From contig NC_064469.1 of NCBI RefSeq assembly GCF_023343835.1, positions 38,086 through 102,085 on the forward strand: 64,000 nucleotides of DNA, given 5' to 3'. Origin of the DNA: Lagopus muta. Taxonomy: Eukaryota; Chordata; Aves; Galliformes; Phasianidae. The first letter of the stretch is position 1. Every line of letters starts with the position of its first letter. Positions 21,600 to 37,074 of the stretch are shown in pieces. Position numbers and translations under genes: made by a program. The notes under the pieces are model-generated. The model saw only the letters and a list, made by a program, of their open reading frames with translations, was not told the DNA's origin and searched no databases.

Positions 21600-22500
21600 A
21601 GTAGGGGGGGCAACGGCGGGGGAGGGGGAAGGGGGGGGAAAACACGGGCCCGGCCGTGCCCCCCCCCTCACATGGCGGCAGCACGGGGGCCGCGAAGGGG
21701 CCTGAAGTCGCTCTCGGTGGCCCCCGGGGCCGGCGTGGGCATGGGGTGGGCTGGAGGCCCCGAGGGCTGCGGTCGGGCCTCGTCGGGTGCGCAGAGAGAA
21801 CCTCGGAGATCCCTAAGGAGAAAAGGGGCTGAGAATGGCAACGGGAAAAGGAACGCGAGCACCTCAAGGCCCGGCACCGCCGAGGGTCGCACGCTTTGGG
21901 AGAAGGGAGCGGAGCTACGCAGGAACCGGAGCAGCTCCGGGGCAGCGGGGCCCGCCCGAGGGCGGAGGCGGCACCGGGGAGCGGTCACGCGAGGCCCGAT
22001 CCGGGAAGGCCGCAACCGGAGAGGTACGGAAGTGTAGGCCGCGAGGAGAGGCCGGAGCCCGGCCCGAGGATCCGAAGGGGCGGAAAAGCCGAAGCCCAGG
22101 CCCGGCTCCGCACTCACCGCCGCCACCGCAGCTGCACTCACAGGCGCCGTCGCCGCCGCGCAACGTCAACGCGCACGGCACGCACGGTGCGTCACCACGC
22201 CACCGCGCATGCGCCTCCCGCCTCGCCCCGCCTCTTCCGCTGCCCTCGCGGCTGCAGCCAATGAAACGCAGTGGGGCGGGGAGGCGACATCCGGCAGAGG
22301 TTTGCCCCGCCCCCTTCGCCCCGCTCCGATTTCTCATTGGACGGCGGTGCTGCCAATGGGATGGAGCCAGGCGGAGGGGAGAGGGCAGTAAATATGGCCA
22401 CGCCCCTTTGCGCAGGCTCCGCCCCCACCGCGGGCACGCCGAGCGCTGCGAGGGCGTGGCCCGACTGAGGGGCGTGGTCTATAAAGGGGAAAGTGGGCGT
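21600..22500. promoter_or_regulatory. CpG island: SAMD4B 5' region and LRFN1 upstream promoter
   Basis: Dense CpG sequence upstream of the SAMD4B start (minus) and of the probable LRFN1 5' exon (plus). It includes inverted CCAAT boxes near 22258 and 22335 and repeated GGGCGTGG (KLF/Sp-type) boxes from about 22440 to 22515. No coding exon recognised. Confidence 0.5.
22480..22485 (+). promoter_or_regulatory. TATA box among KLF/Sp boxes, probable LRFN1 promoter
   Basis: TATAAA followed by GGGG, flanked by four GGGCGTGG-type boxes within about 90 bases. A donor-like CCAG|GTACCT near 22878 would end a 5' non-coding exon, and a second possible non-coding exon lies at about 24422-24467 between CCACAG and GTACTG. 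Assignment to LRFN1 is inference. Confidence 0.4.
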
Positions 22501-22959
22501 GGCTTGCAGGGGGCGTGGTCTCGCAGGAGGCGGAGCCTCGGCCGCCGCGGAGCCGTCGCGCGGTGCTGCCGTCCACGCGGCCCCACGCACCGTGTGGGAC
22601 CCCCGGTGCGGGAAAGCGGCCCCGCCCCGCCCCGCCCCACTCCGCTCCGCCCCGCCCCGCCCCGCCCCGGCGGCGCTGCGGCTCCGAGCGGCGGCCCTGG
22701 GCCGGCTCCGGGCACGGCGGGCCCATCCCGCTCCGCCCGCACAGCCACCAGCCGTCACTCCCCGCCCCGCCGGACCGGGGCCGCCCCCGTCTATGGGTCG
22801 TCGCCGGGGCGAGGCCTGAACGGGCCCCGAACGCCCGGAGCCGCGATGGGAGTGGCCGTGGGCTGAGCCCTCACCCAGGTACCTCGGGGAGGGGAGGGAA
22901 CCTCGGGATGCGGGGATGGATGGGGGGAGCGGGGGGATGGATGGGCCGGGCTGGGTGGT

Positions 22960-24420
22960 ACCGGGCCGTACTGGGCCGTACTGGGCCGTACTGGGCTGCT
23001 TTGGGTGGATCTGGGCCGTGTTGGGCCTTATTGGGTGGTGCTGGGCTGTATTGTGATGTGCTGGACTATACTGGGCAGCGCTGGGTTATACTGGGTGGTA
23101 CCAGAGCCTAGTGGGCAACGATGGGCTGTGATGCTTTATACTGGGCTGTCTTGGGCCTTACTGGGCAGTACTGGGATGTGCTGCTCTATACTGGGCTATA
23201 CTGGGACCTGTTGGCCCCTGCTGGGCTGTACTGGGCGGTACTGGGATGTGCTGCTCTATACTGGGCTATACTGGGACCTGTTGGCCCCTGCTGGGCTGTA
23301 CTGGGCGGTACTGGGATGTGCTGCTCTATACTGGGCTATACTGGGACCTGTTGGCCCCTGCTGGGCTGTACTGGGCGGTACTGGGATGTGCTGCTCTATA
23401 CTGGGCTATACTGGGACCTGTTGGCCCCTGCTGGGCTGTACTGGGCAGCAGGGGGCCATACAGGGCTATACTGGGAGGTAATGGGTTGAGCTGGGTTATA
23501 CTGGGCAGCACTGGAACCTCTGCTAGGCAGTACTGGGTTGTGCTACTCTATACTGGGAGGTACTGGGACCTGCTGTGCTGTACTGGACCCTGCTGAGCAG
23601 CACTGTTCTGTACTGGGTGGCACTGGGAAGTACTGGGCTGTGCTGAGCCTCACTGCAGTGTTCTGGTCCCCACTGGGTCTTACTGGGCAGTACTGGGTTG
23701 TGCTGGGATGGACCTTGTTGAGTTACACTGGCATAATATTGGGCTTTCTTTACTGGGCTGTGCTGAGTTCTGCTGGACCGCGTTGTGCCTTCCTGGGCTG
23801 TACTGGGCTACAACTGGGCCATACAGGACAGTACTGAGCTCTTTGGAGTTGTGCTGGGTCCCACTGCATTATGCTGGGCGATGCTGGTCAGTGCTGAGTT
23901 GTGCTGGGCCTTGCTCTGGGGTAGGGCCATACTGGGCTGCGCTCAGTCTTACTGGTGGCACTGGTCTCACTGAGCGGTGCTGTCTTGTACTGGGCCATGT
24001 GAGACTTACACTGGGTCACGCTGGTTTACGTAGGGCTGCGTTGGGCTGGACAGGGCTGTGCTGGGCTTAGGTTGGGCTCTGTCGGTTTATACTGGGCCAT
24101 ACTGGGCTGCATCGGATCATCCTGGGCGATACTGGCCCATACTGGGACCATTTTGGTTTGTGCTGGGCCAGAGAGGGCTATACTGAGGCATACTGGGCCA
24201 TACTGGGCCATCCTGCACTACGTTGCACTGCTATGACTTGTACTGGTCTACACTGGGCTGTGCCCACACTGACCATACTGGGTCGTGTTAGGAATATACT
24301 GGGCTGTACTGGGCTTTTCTGTGCTGTTCCAGGCCTTCCTGGGTCATACAGGGCTGTACAGAGGCGTAGTGGGACGTACTGGTGTGTACTGGTCCATACT
24401 GGTTCATCCCCTCTCCCACA
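22960..24420 (+). repeat. TACTGGGCTG minisatellite with a 70-bp higher-order block
   Basis: Degenerate 10-11 bp units (TACTGGGCTGT) run for about 1.45 kb. Inside it, about 23181-23460 holds four nearly identical 70-bp copies (starts 23181, 23251, 23321, 23391), a recent amplification. The translated frames are Trp/Leu/Gly repeats with no protein-family likeness. In mammals GMFG lies in this interval; none is seen. Confidence 0.9.
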
Positions 24421-24469
24421 GGCCCTGTGGCAGCACCCAGTCGGGATCAAGATGGAGCTGTGAGAGGAG

Positions 24470-24885
24470 GTACTGAGCTTAATGGGGTCGCTGGTGGGAT
24501 TGCGATGGGAGCCACACACAGGATCCCATACAGGATCAGAGGGGGTGGCGCAAAGGGTTACAGGGTCATGCGGGATCGCGTGTGGGATCGCTCGGGATCA
24601 CACACAGGGCCACGTGGGAGTGGGGGCAGGAGCACAGGGGATCGTGTGTGGGATCACAGATGGGATTGTTTGACGTGGGATTACGGGACCGTGGAATCAC
24701 ACGCGTGGGGTGACGCCTGGGATCACGCAGGATTAACATTGCAGGGTCACATGGGAACGCTTTACCCGGGGTGATGGGATCACACGCCGCGTTGCATGTG
24801 GATCACACGCACACGTAGGGCCGGGTGTGGGATCACACGTGGGATTAGGGGCTCGCAGTCGGGATAGCGTGGGATGGTCTGACGC
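24470..24885 (+). repeat. Degenerate GGGATCACAC repeat block
   Basis: Irregular copies of GTGGGATCACACG-like units fill the space up to the LRFN1 coding exon. They differ in sequence from the adjoining TACTGGGCTG array. Confidence 0.65.
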
Positions 24886-24910
24886 GGGCTCACCCCCAGG
24901 CCGGCGCAGG

Positions 24911-27464
24911 ATGGCGAAGCTGCTGGTGCCGCTGGTGGTGCTGGGGGCGGTGGCTCAGCGTTGCCCCCCGCGCTGCCTCTGCCCCGCGGCCGCCCCCAGC
25001 CCCACTCTGCTGTGCGCCCGCACGGGGCTGCTGGCGGTGCCTCCCAGCCTGGACCGCGGAGCCGTGGAGCTGCGCCTGGCCGACAACTTCATCGGCTCCG
25101 TGGGCCGCGCCGACTTCGCCAACATGAGCAGCCTGGTTCACCTGACGCTGTCGCGCAATGGGCTGCGCCGTTTGGCGCCCGGTGCTTTTGCTGACCTGCG
25201 GGCGCTGCGGGCGCTGCACCTGGACGGCAACCGGCTGCCGGCGCTCAGCGGCCCGCAGCTGCGCGGCTTGGCCAGCCTGCGGCACCTCATCCTGGCCAAC
25301 AACCAGCTGGCCGCCATCGAGCCCGCCGCCTTCGCCGCCTTCGCCGCCACCGTGGAGGATTTGGATCTGTCTCACAACAACCTGCCGGCTCTGCCCTGGG
25401 AGGCGGTGGCGGCCATGGCCAGCCTGGCCACGCTGACTCTGGACCACAACCTGCTGGAGCGCGTCCCCGCCACGGCGCTCAGCCGCCTGCCGCGCTTGGC
25501 CCGTCTAGACCTGACCGCCAACCGCCTGCGGGCGCTGCCCCCGGTACCGGGCCCGCCGGGGCCCAGCCTGGCAGCGGGAGGCAACCCGTTACACTGCAAC
25601 TGTGAGCTGCTGTGGCTGCGGCGCCTGGCACGGCCTGACGGGTTGGAGAGCTGCGCCTCTCCGCCGTCGCTCGCCGGCCGCCTGCTCTGGGCTGTGCCCG
25701 AGGAAGAGCTGGCGTGCCGCGCTCCCCACATCGCCGGAGCGGCCGCCAGTCCCAGCGCGGTGCTGGAAGGGCAACCGCTGCGTCTGGGCTGTGCGGCCAA
25801 CGGGGATCCCCCGCCCGCCCTGCACTGGTTGGGCCCCGATGGGCGTTTGGTGCAGAACGGCTCGCGGCGAGCCTTGGGTGCCGACGGCTCCTTGCAGCTG
25901 CGTGTGGCCACATTGCGCGACCACGGCGCCTTCACCTGCGTGGCGTCCAACGCTGCCGGGGAGGCCGCTGCGCGCGTGGAGGTGGCGGTGCTGCCGTTGC
26001 CGGTGCCTCACCGGCACGGGGATGGAGACGGGGAAGCTCAGGCCGGTCCCGGCCCCTCGGATATGGCGCGGGCTGGAGCCAACGAATCGCTGTCGGTGGG
26101 CGCGGAGCGACGCATCGTGGCAGCGGATCTGACGGCATCGTCGGCGCGTATCCGCTGGCTGCCGCAGCGCCACGTGCCTGGGCTGCGCATGTTCCAGATC
26201 CAGTACAACAGCTCCATCGACGACTCGCTTGTCTACAGGTTTGGGCTGCGAGGCGTTCCGGAATGTGGGGAGGGGGGATGCGAGGCTGCAGGATGTGGGG
26301 GTTGATGGCGTTGGTGGTGCGTTGTGGCGCTGCTCGGATGTGTGGGACCACGGGGCGTTGTGTGGTGTTGCACGGAGCTGCCAGGCATGGCGAGGTGTCG
26401 CTCGAGGGCGTTGCAGAGCATGGCTCGGGCCTGGGGGTGTTGCACGGAGCAGCGCTGCGCTGTAGGGCTTTGCATGGGAGTCACAGAATCATAGAATGGC
26501 CAGGGTTGGAAGGGGCCTCAAGGATCGGGAAGCTCCTCTGCCACATGCGGGGCCACCATCCTCCACCTTTAATGCCAGCCCAGGCTGCCCTGGGCTCCAT
26601 CCAACCTGGGAGTCGCAGGACAGGAGAGCGTTTGTGGGGTCACTGCATGGGATTGCGGGGTCACGGGGCTCCGCATGGCATCGCACGGGGCTGCGAGGCA
26701 TCGCATGGCACGGCGCCGACCCAGGGGCGTGCAGAGCATCGCACGGCGCCGCGGAGCACCGCAGGGCATCGCACGGGGCTGCGCCGTGCCTCTCAACGCC
26801 GCAGGGGCCGCGTGGAGCCGCGGAGCGGCGTGATGCGTTGCGGGGACCCTGAGCCGCCCCCTCCACCCCCCACCCTCTTCCACCCCCCCTTCCCCGCAGG
26901 TTGCTGCCCCCGTCCAGCCGGAGCTTCGTGCTGCGGGATTTGGCCGCTGGCCGCGAATACGACCTGTGCGTCTCCGCGCTCTACGCCGAAGGCACCGCGG
27001 CACCGCCCGCGTCCCGGGCTCTGGGCTGCGTCCGTTTCGCCACCGCTGGGGGGACGCCGGGCTGCGCCGCCCCCCGGCCCCATTTCCTGGGGGGCACCGT
27101 CATCATCGTCATCGGTGCCGCCATCGCCGCCTCCGTCCTCGTCTTCATCCTCATTCTCACCGCTCGCTACAAAGCCGCCCGCCGTCCTCCCGCCGCCGTC
27201 GCCAGCGTCTGCTCGCAGACCAACGGCACCCACAGAGCCCCGGAGCCCGAACCGCCTCCGCCGCAGCCCTTAGCGGTTCCTCCGGCGCCTCCGGTTCTGA
27301 GCGCACCCGGCGGCTCCCGTGCGTTGTTTCCCAGCCACAGCTTCCCTCGGCGCGCCCGGACTCGGCGGCACGGATCGCTGCCGCGCCTCGATGCGCCCGA
27401 CGCGCTGCCAGCGCTGCGCCCGTCCTTCGGCAGCACCCACTGGATGTTGGAGAGCACCGTCTGA
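24911..27464 (+). CDS. LRFN1: Leucine-rich repeat and fibronectin III protein 1 (SALM2), 2 coding exons
   Basis: Post-synaptic single-pass adhesion protein that organises excitatory synapses. Exons 24911-26238 and 26900-27464, 630 residues, no frame breaks. Order: signal peptide (about 1-16), LRR N-cap CPPRCLC, a series of LRRs (about 50-240), LRR C-cap NPLHCNCELLWLRRL, an Ig domain (paired Cys in LGCAANGD and FTCVASNAAGEA), an FN3 domain with IQYNSSIDDSLVYR and AAGREYDLCVSALY, a transmembrane helix (about 508-531) and a cytoplasmic tail ending in the PDZ-binding ESTV. The tail is about 100 residues against about 190 in human, which explains the shorter total (human 771). GC content at third positions is extreme. 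LRFN1 rather than LRFN2-5 is supported by the MLESTV end and the synteny between SAMD4B and SYCN. Confidence 0.94.
26484..26620 (-). mobile_element. CR1 tail fragment in LRFN1 intron
   Basis: Reverse complement of a CR1 3' end: ACAGAATCATAGAATGGCC, then TCCACCTTTAATGCCAGCC and CCATCCAACCTGGG. Confidence 0.8.
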
Positions 27465-28560
27465 CGGGGGGGCGGCACCCCGGGGCGCTGGAGGCGGCTC
27501 TGGAGGTGCCCCCGGGTGCGCTCTTGGGTGCCAAAAGCGGCTCCGGGTGCCGCTGAGCGCCTTTGGGTGCCCTTAGGGGCTGGAAGGCAGAGCGGGGTGC
27601 TTTTCTGCGCCTTCGAATGCCCGTGGACCTTTGGGTGCCGAAATGCAGCCTTGGGTGCCTCCCAGCTTCAATAGGTGCCAGTGGACGTGGGGGGGTCTAA
27701 GTGTGCCCTTGGATGCCCCTCTGCACCTTCAGGTGCTCTGCTGCACCCCTGGGTGCCAGTGGACCCTTTGGGAGTCCGAATGCACCCTGGGCTCTGGTGC
27801 ACCCACGGGTGCAGCTCTGGGTGCTGGAAGCGGGCTCCAGGTGCTGGTGAGCTGCGGGGGCTTGAAAACGGCTGGGGGGGGGGGGGGGTTGGGGGGAGAG
27901 TGGGGCTCCTCTGCACCCGTGGGTGCCCCAACGAAGTATTGGGTGCCAGCGAACACGGGGGGTCCAAATACACACTTGGATGCCCCTCAGCACCTTTAGG
28001 TGTTCCTCTGCACCCCTGGGTGCCAACGGATACCGCGGGTCCCAATGCCTCGGGGCACCCGGACACCCACGGGTGCCCCCGTGCAGCCTCAGCACCTTTG
28101 GGTGCCCCCACCATATGCACCCACTTGTTAACCCCCCCCCCCCACCAGCCCCCCGGGGCGCCCCTGGGTGCTTCCCCCTCCTCGCTCCCCCCCTCCCCCC
28201 CCCCCCCCAACAACCCCGACACACGTTGCGCCCGGCCCCCCCCGCGGTGCCTTCGGCCGGGTGGCGGCGGGGGGGCCCCGCGCAAGCCCCCGCAATGTCT
28301 GCACAGATGACACGAGCCCCGCAGCCCCCCCCCCCCCGATCTGGCTGGTCTGGATACCCCCGCGGGGGTCGGGCCCCCCCCCGCGACAGCCCTCCTCTAC
28401 CCCCCCCCCCCCATGCCCTATCTGTCCCCCAGTATCCCCTCGACTCGTTTCTCCCCTCCTTCCGAAGTCCCATTTCTTCTCCCACCCCCATCGTTACCCC
28501 CCACCCCCCCACCAGCCGCCCCCGGGCCCCCCCGGCCCTCCGCAGTGTTTAACACAAGTT
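27465..28560 (+). repeat. LRFN1 3' UTR region with GGGTGCC repeats and C-runs
   Basis: From about 27500 to 28110 the sequence is built of degenerate TTTGGGTGCC / CACCCCTGGGTGCC units, then grades into C-rich homopolymer tracts. No coding evidence. It probably forms the LRFN1 3' UTR. Confidence 0.6.
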
Positions 28561-28565
28561 TTTAC

Positions 28566-28571
28566 ATTAAA
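28566..28571 (+). terminator. LRFN1: Possible LRFN1 polyadenylation signal
   Basis: ATTAAA in TTTACATTAAAAACC, about 1.1 kb past the LRFN1 stop; a second ATTAAA follows near 28610. Assignment is by position. Confidence 0.4.
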
Positions 28572-28720
28572 AACCTGTGCCCCCCCCCCCCCCCCCCCCA
28601 ACCCGGGGCCATTAAACCTTTTGTGTGTGAAGCGCAGAGGGAACCGCTCTTCTGTTTTGGTGGGGGGGGGGGGGGGGGGGGGGGAAGTGGGCGCTCCCCC
28701 CGGCGCAGACCGCGCCTGAT

Positions 28721-28811
28721 ATGCAAATGAGAGGCGGGGCCACGGCAGCAGGGGGGGGGGGGGGTGTTGCGGTTGCCAGACGGGCGAGCCTTGGGTTCAT
28801 TACTATGCAAA
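28721..28811 (+). promoter_or_regulatory. Two octamer (ATGCAAAT) sites next to GC boxes
   Basis: ATGCAAAT occurs at 28721-28728 and 28804-28811. Each is followed by GAG and a GGCGGGG or GGGGCGTGG box. Perfect octamers in duplicate suggest an Oct-factor-bound element, possibly upstream of SYCN. Function is unproven. Confidence 0.4.
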
Positions 28812-29270
28812 TGAGGGGCGTGGCTGAATGCCCCCCACTTCTTTCCTCGCCCTCTGCTGCTTCCTACCGCTAATTACCCGCTGCCGTCGGTGGAGGTGAG
28901 GGGTCAAGGAGACGTCGGCAGCCGCCTGGCCTCGTCCCCCCCCCCCCCCCGTCACATCGGATCCCGGCCTTGTGCCCCCCCCGCCACGGCTGGGAACGGC
29001 CCAGGTGCGGCTTTTGGCACAGGGGGAAGGGGGGACACCGTGTCCTTTTGCGGTGACATCTGGGTTCGCTCCCAGGCTTGGTGGTCCCGGGAGGGGGGGG
29101 GGGGGGGTTGGGATGGGGGGGAGAAGGTCAGGCCTGTGCAGCTGGGTCCCTTCCCAGGAAGGACAGGGCGGCACGTGGAGTGGGAGCAGACACGTGGTGG
29201 TTTCCCGTCCTTCCCGCATCCTTGGGATCGGGTATAACTGGGCACCGGTTGCGGGGGAAGGAACGACGAG

Positions 29271-29666
29271 ATGGCGGCGGTGCTGGCTGTGGTGCTGGCG
29301 GCGGTGCTGGCGGTGTGCGGGGCTGAGTGCCCGACCGCGGCCGATCTGAAGCCGGACAACGGCACGCAGCTCTGCGCTCAGCTCTACACCCAGAACAGCG
29401 TTTACTACGACGAATGCTGCACCGGCAGTTCGCTCAGCGTGCTTCCAGATGACGACGTCCCCTACATGCCCACGGGTTGGTCCGGCAAAGTCTCCTCGTT
29501 GGTGGTGGGAAAGCGTTGCGAGCTGAAGGTCTGGTCCAAGGCTGGGAAGTCAGGCACCAAAAAGACCTTTTCGGCAGGCTCTTTCCCGAGGCTGCAGGAG
29601 GTGCGAAGGGGGCTCTTCCTGAACTGGAATAATGCCATCAGGTCCTACTACTGTAAGTGCAGCTGA
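29271..29666 (+). CDS. SYCN: Syncollin, intronless, complete
   Basis: Zymogen-granule protein of pancreatic acinar cells, attached to the luminal side of the granule membrane and involved in granule maturation and exocytosis. Single exon, 131 residues (human 134). A signal peptide of about 19 residues (MAAVLAVVLAAVLAVCGAEC) is followed by CPTAADLK, YYDECCTGSS, DDVPYMPTGW, SSLVVGKRCEL, KKTFSAGSFPRLQEVRRG and the C-terminal WNNAIRSYYCKCS. The cysteine pattern matches mammalian syncollin. A TATA-like GGGTATAAC lies about 45 bases upstream of the ATG. Position between LRFN1 and PAK4 matches mammals, where NCCRP1 and the IFNL genes also lie nearby; these were not seen. Confidence 0.95.
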   Translation: MAAVLAVVLAAVLAVCGAECPTAADLKPDNGTQLCAQLYTQNSVYYDECCTGSSLSVLPDDDVPYMPTGWSGKVSSLVVGKRCELKVWSKAGKSGTKKTFSAGSFPRLQEVRRGLFLNWNNAIRSYYCKCS

Positions 29667-29699
29667 GCAGGGCACAGGGCCGCTCGGGGCTGCTCCACG

Positions 29700-30420
29700 C
29701 AGCGTGGGGTCAACGTGGGGTAGAACCAGTCAATGTGGGTCAACACCAGTCAACGTAGGTCAACATGCACCAACATGGGGTAACATCAGTCAATGTGGGG
29801 CAGAACCACTCAGCGTGGGTCAACACCAGTCAATGTGGGTCAACATACACCAACATAGGGTAACATCAGTCAACGTGGGGCAGAACCACTCAGAATGGGT
29901 CAACACCAGTCAATGTGGGTCAACATGCACCAACATGGGGTAACATCAGTCAACGTGGGTCAACGTGGGGCAGAACCACTCAGCGTGGGTCAACATCACT
30001 CAGCGTAGGTCAACACCAGTAAACGTGGGTCAACACGAGTCAACATGGGGTAACATCAGTTGATGTGGGTCAACACGAGGCAGAACCACTCAACGTGGGT
30101 CAACACCACTCAGCGTGGGTCAACACCAGTCAACGTGCACCAAGATGGGGTAACATCAGTCAACGTGGGTCAACGTGGGGCAGAACCACTCAACGTGGGT
30201 CAACACCAGTCAACGTGCACCAAGATGGGGTGAAACAGTCAGTGTAGACCAACTCAGGGCGGCGTTCATCAATGTGGATCGACACCAGTCAATGTGGGTC
30301 AACGTGAGTCAACGTGCACCAAGATGGGGTGAACCAGGCAACGAGGGTCCATGCCGGGCCACGCTCCTAACAGCATTCGATGCGAGTCGACCCTCATCAA
30401 CCTGGGTCAACGCGAGTGAG
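29700..30420 (+). repeat. GTCAACGTGG minisatellite downstream of SYCN
   Basis: About 720 bases of 10-11 bp units (GTCAACGTGG / GTCAACACCA) grouped in longer blocks of about 80-110 bases, each marked by GGGGCAGAACCACTCA (near 29797, 29877, 29967, 30070, 30177). Frames through it give short repetitive peptides only. Confidence 0.88.
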
Positions 30421-30733
30421 CGCAGCTCAACGCAGGCTGCGGGTTGTCGGCGTGGCTCCACGGCACCAGCAGCTCGTTGGTCCTCCTGCAGCCCAGCACG
30501 TCACGCTGAGAGGATGCGGGTCACCACCAGCCATCGCACGCCCAAGTGGGCCCACGTGGGCCAACGCAAGGCCCTGCGGAGCGACGCGAGCCAATGCGTC
30601 CACAGGATCAGAATCGGCCCCTGCCTGACCCCACGGACCACAAACAGGTCAGCAGTGAGAGGTGGGCACATGAGCTGTGCCAGCCCCCCACCTCCCCCCC
30701 AGCCCCTGACCCCACACAGCTCTGAGCGTAGCC

Positions 30734-30739
30734 AATAAA
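30734..30739 (+). terminator. SYCN: Plus-strand polyadenylation signal, probably SYCN
   Basis: AATAAA on plus, about 1.07 kb past the SYCN stop codon. Its cleavage zone would meet that of PAK4 coming from the other side. Confidence 0.5.
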
Positions 30740-30774
30740 GCCTTGAGGATGTGCAGCTCCTGCCTTGCCGCTAC

Positions 30775-30780
30775 TTTATT
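30775..30780 (-). terminator. PAK4: PAK4 polyadenylation signal
   Basis: AATAAA on minus, about 715 bases past the PAK4 stop codon. Confidence 0.65.
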
Positions 30781-31495
30781 TGGGGGAGACGAGGCAGCGG
30801 CAGCTTTAGGCTGACCTCAGGCAGGTCCCCATAGCCCCCATAGCCCCCATAGCCACCACCCCACGGCGCCTCCACCACCCTGCCCAAAAACCACAGTGGG
30901 ACACGGCGCTCTCCAAAAGGACACGTGTAATCTCCAGGGGGCCCCATAGCAACCCTGGGGCACTCCAGCGCTGTGGCGTTACAAAACGACAATATAAATA
31001 GCTTTGTTTAAAAAACAAAACAGAAACAAACAGGGGAAAAAAGTGTTGGGAGGAGGTGGGGGGGGGGACCCAGATCAGTAGTGTGGCCGTGGGGCTGTAG
31101 TGTTGGGGTTGGGGGGGAAGGGGGGGAACTGGACACGGCCCTCCTGCAGGGCACAGGGCCAGAAAAGGATAGAAAACGATTGAAGAGGGGAAAACAAAAC
31201 AAAAAATGGGGGGGGGGGGGGGAAACGGGGACTGAGTTGAGATGGCCCAAAGGGATCCCAGGGTGGCCGTAACAGCAGATCCCGAGCAGTCAGGAAAAAG
31301 CCCCGGTCCCCAAGCCTCTGCAGGGAAGGATGGGGGACAGGGCCGGTGCCATCGCGCGGCCGCACCGCCGTCCCCTGCCAGCTCCCGACTCAGTAGTACG
31401 GCGTGGGGGGGCCAGGACCCCCCCAGTGCCCCCACAGTAGCGGCACAGTCACAAATCCAGTTAAGAGGCGACGGCGAGGACGGCGGCGGGGCTCC

Positions 31496-37074
<5,579 letters not shown>

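Noticed and set aside
23005-24211. Long open frames rich in Trp, Leu and Gly
   Set aside because: They are translations of the TACTGGGCTG minisatellite in every frame, with no start context, splice support or protein likeness.
26800-27560. Several GC-rich frames opposite the LRFN1 second exon
   Set aside because: Shadow frames caused by extreme GC content; the LRFN1 frame alone has conserved domains.
29190-29215. PTF1 pancreatic element upstream of SYCN
   Set aside because: A TTTCCC box is present beside CACGTG, but the PTF1 E-box should be CANCTG, so the bipartite site is not convincing.
29632-30247. Repetitive frames after SYCN (GSTPVNVGQH-type)
   Set aside because: Translation of the GTCAACGTGG minisatellite; not conserved protein.
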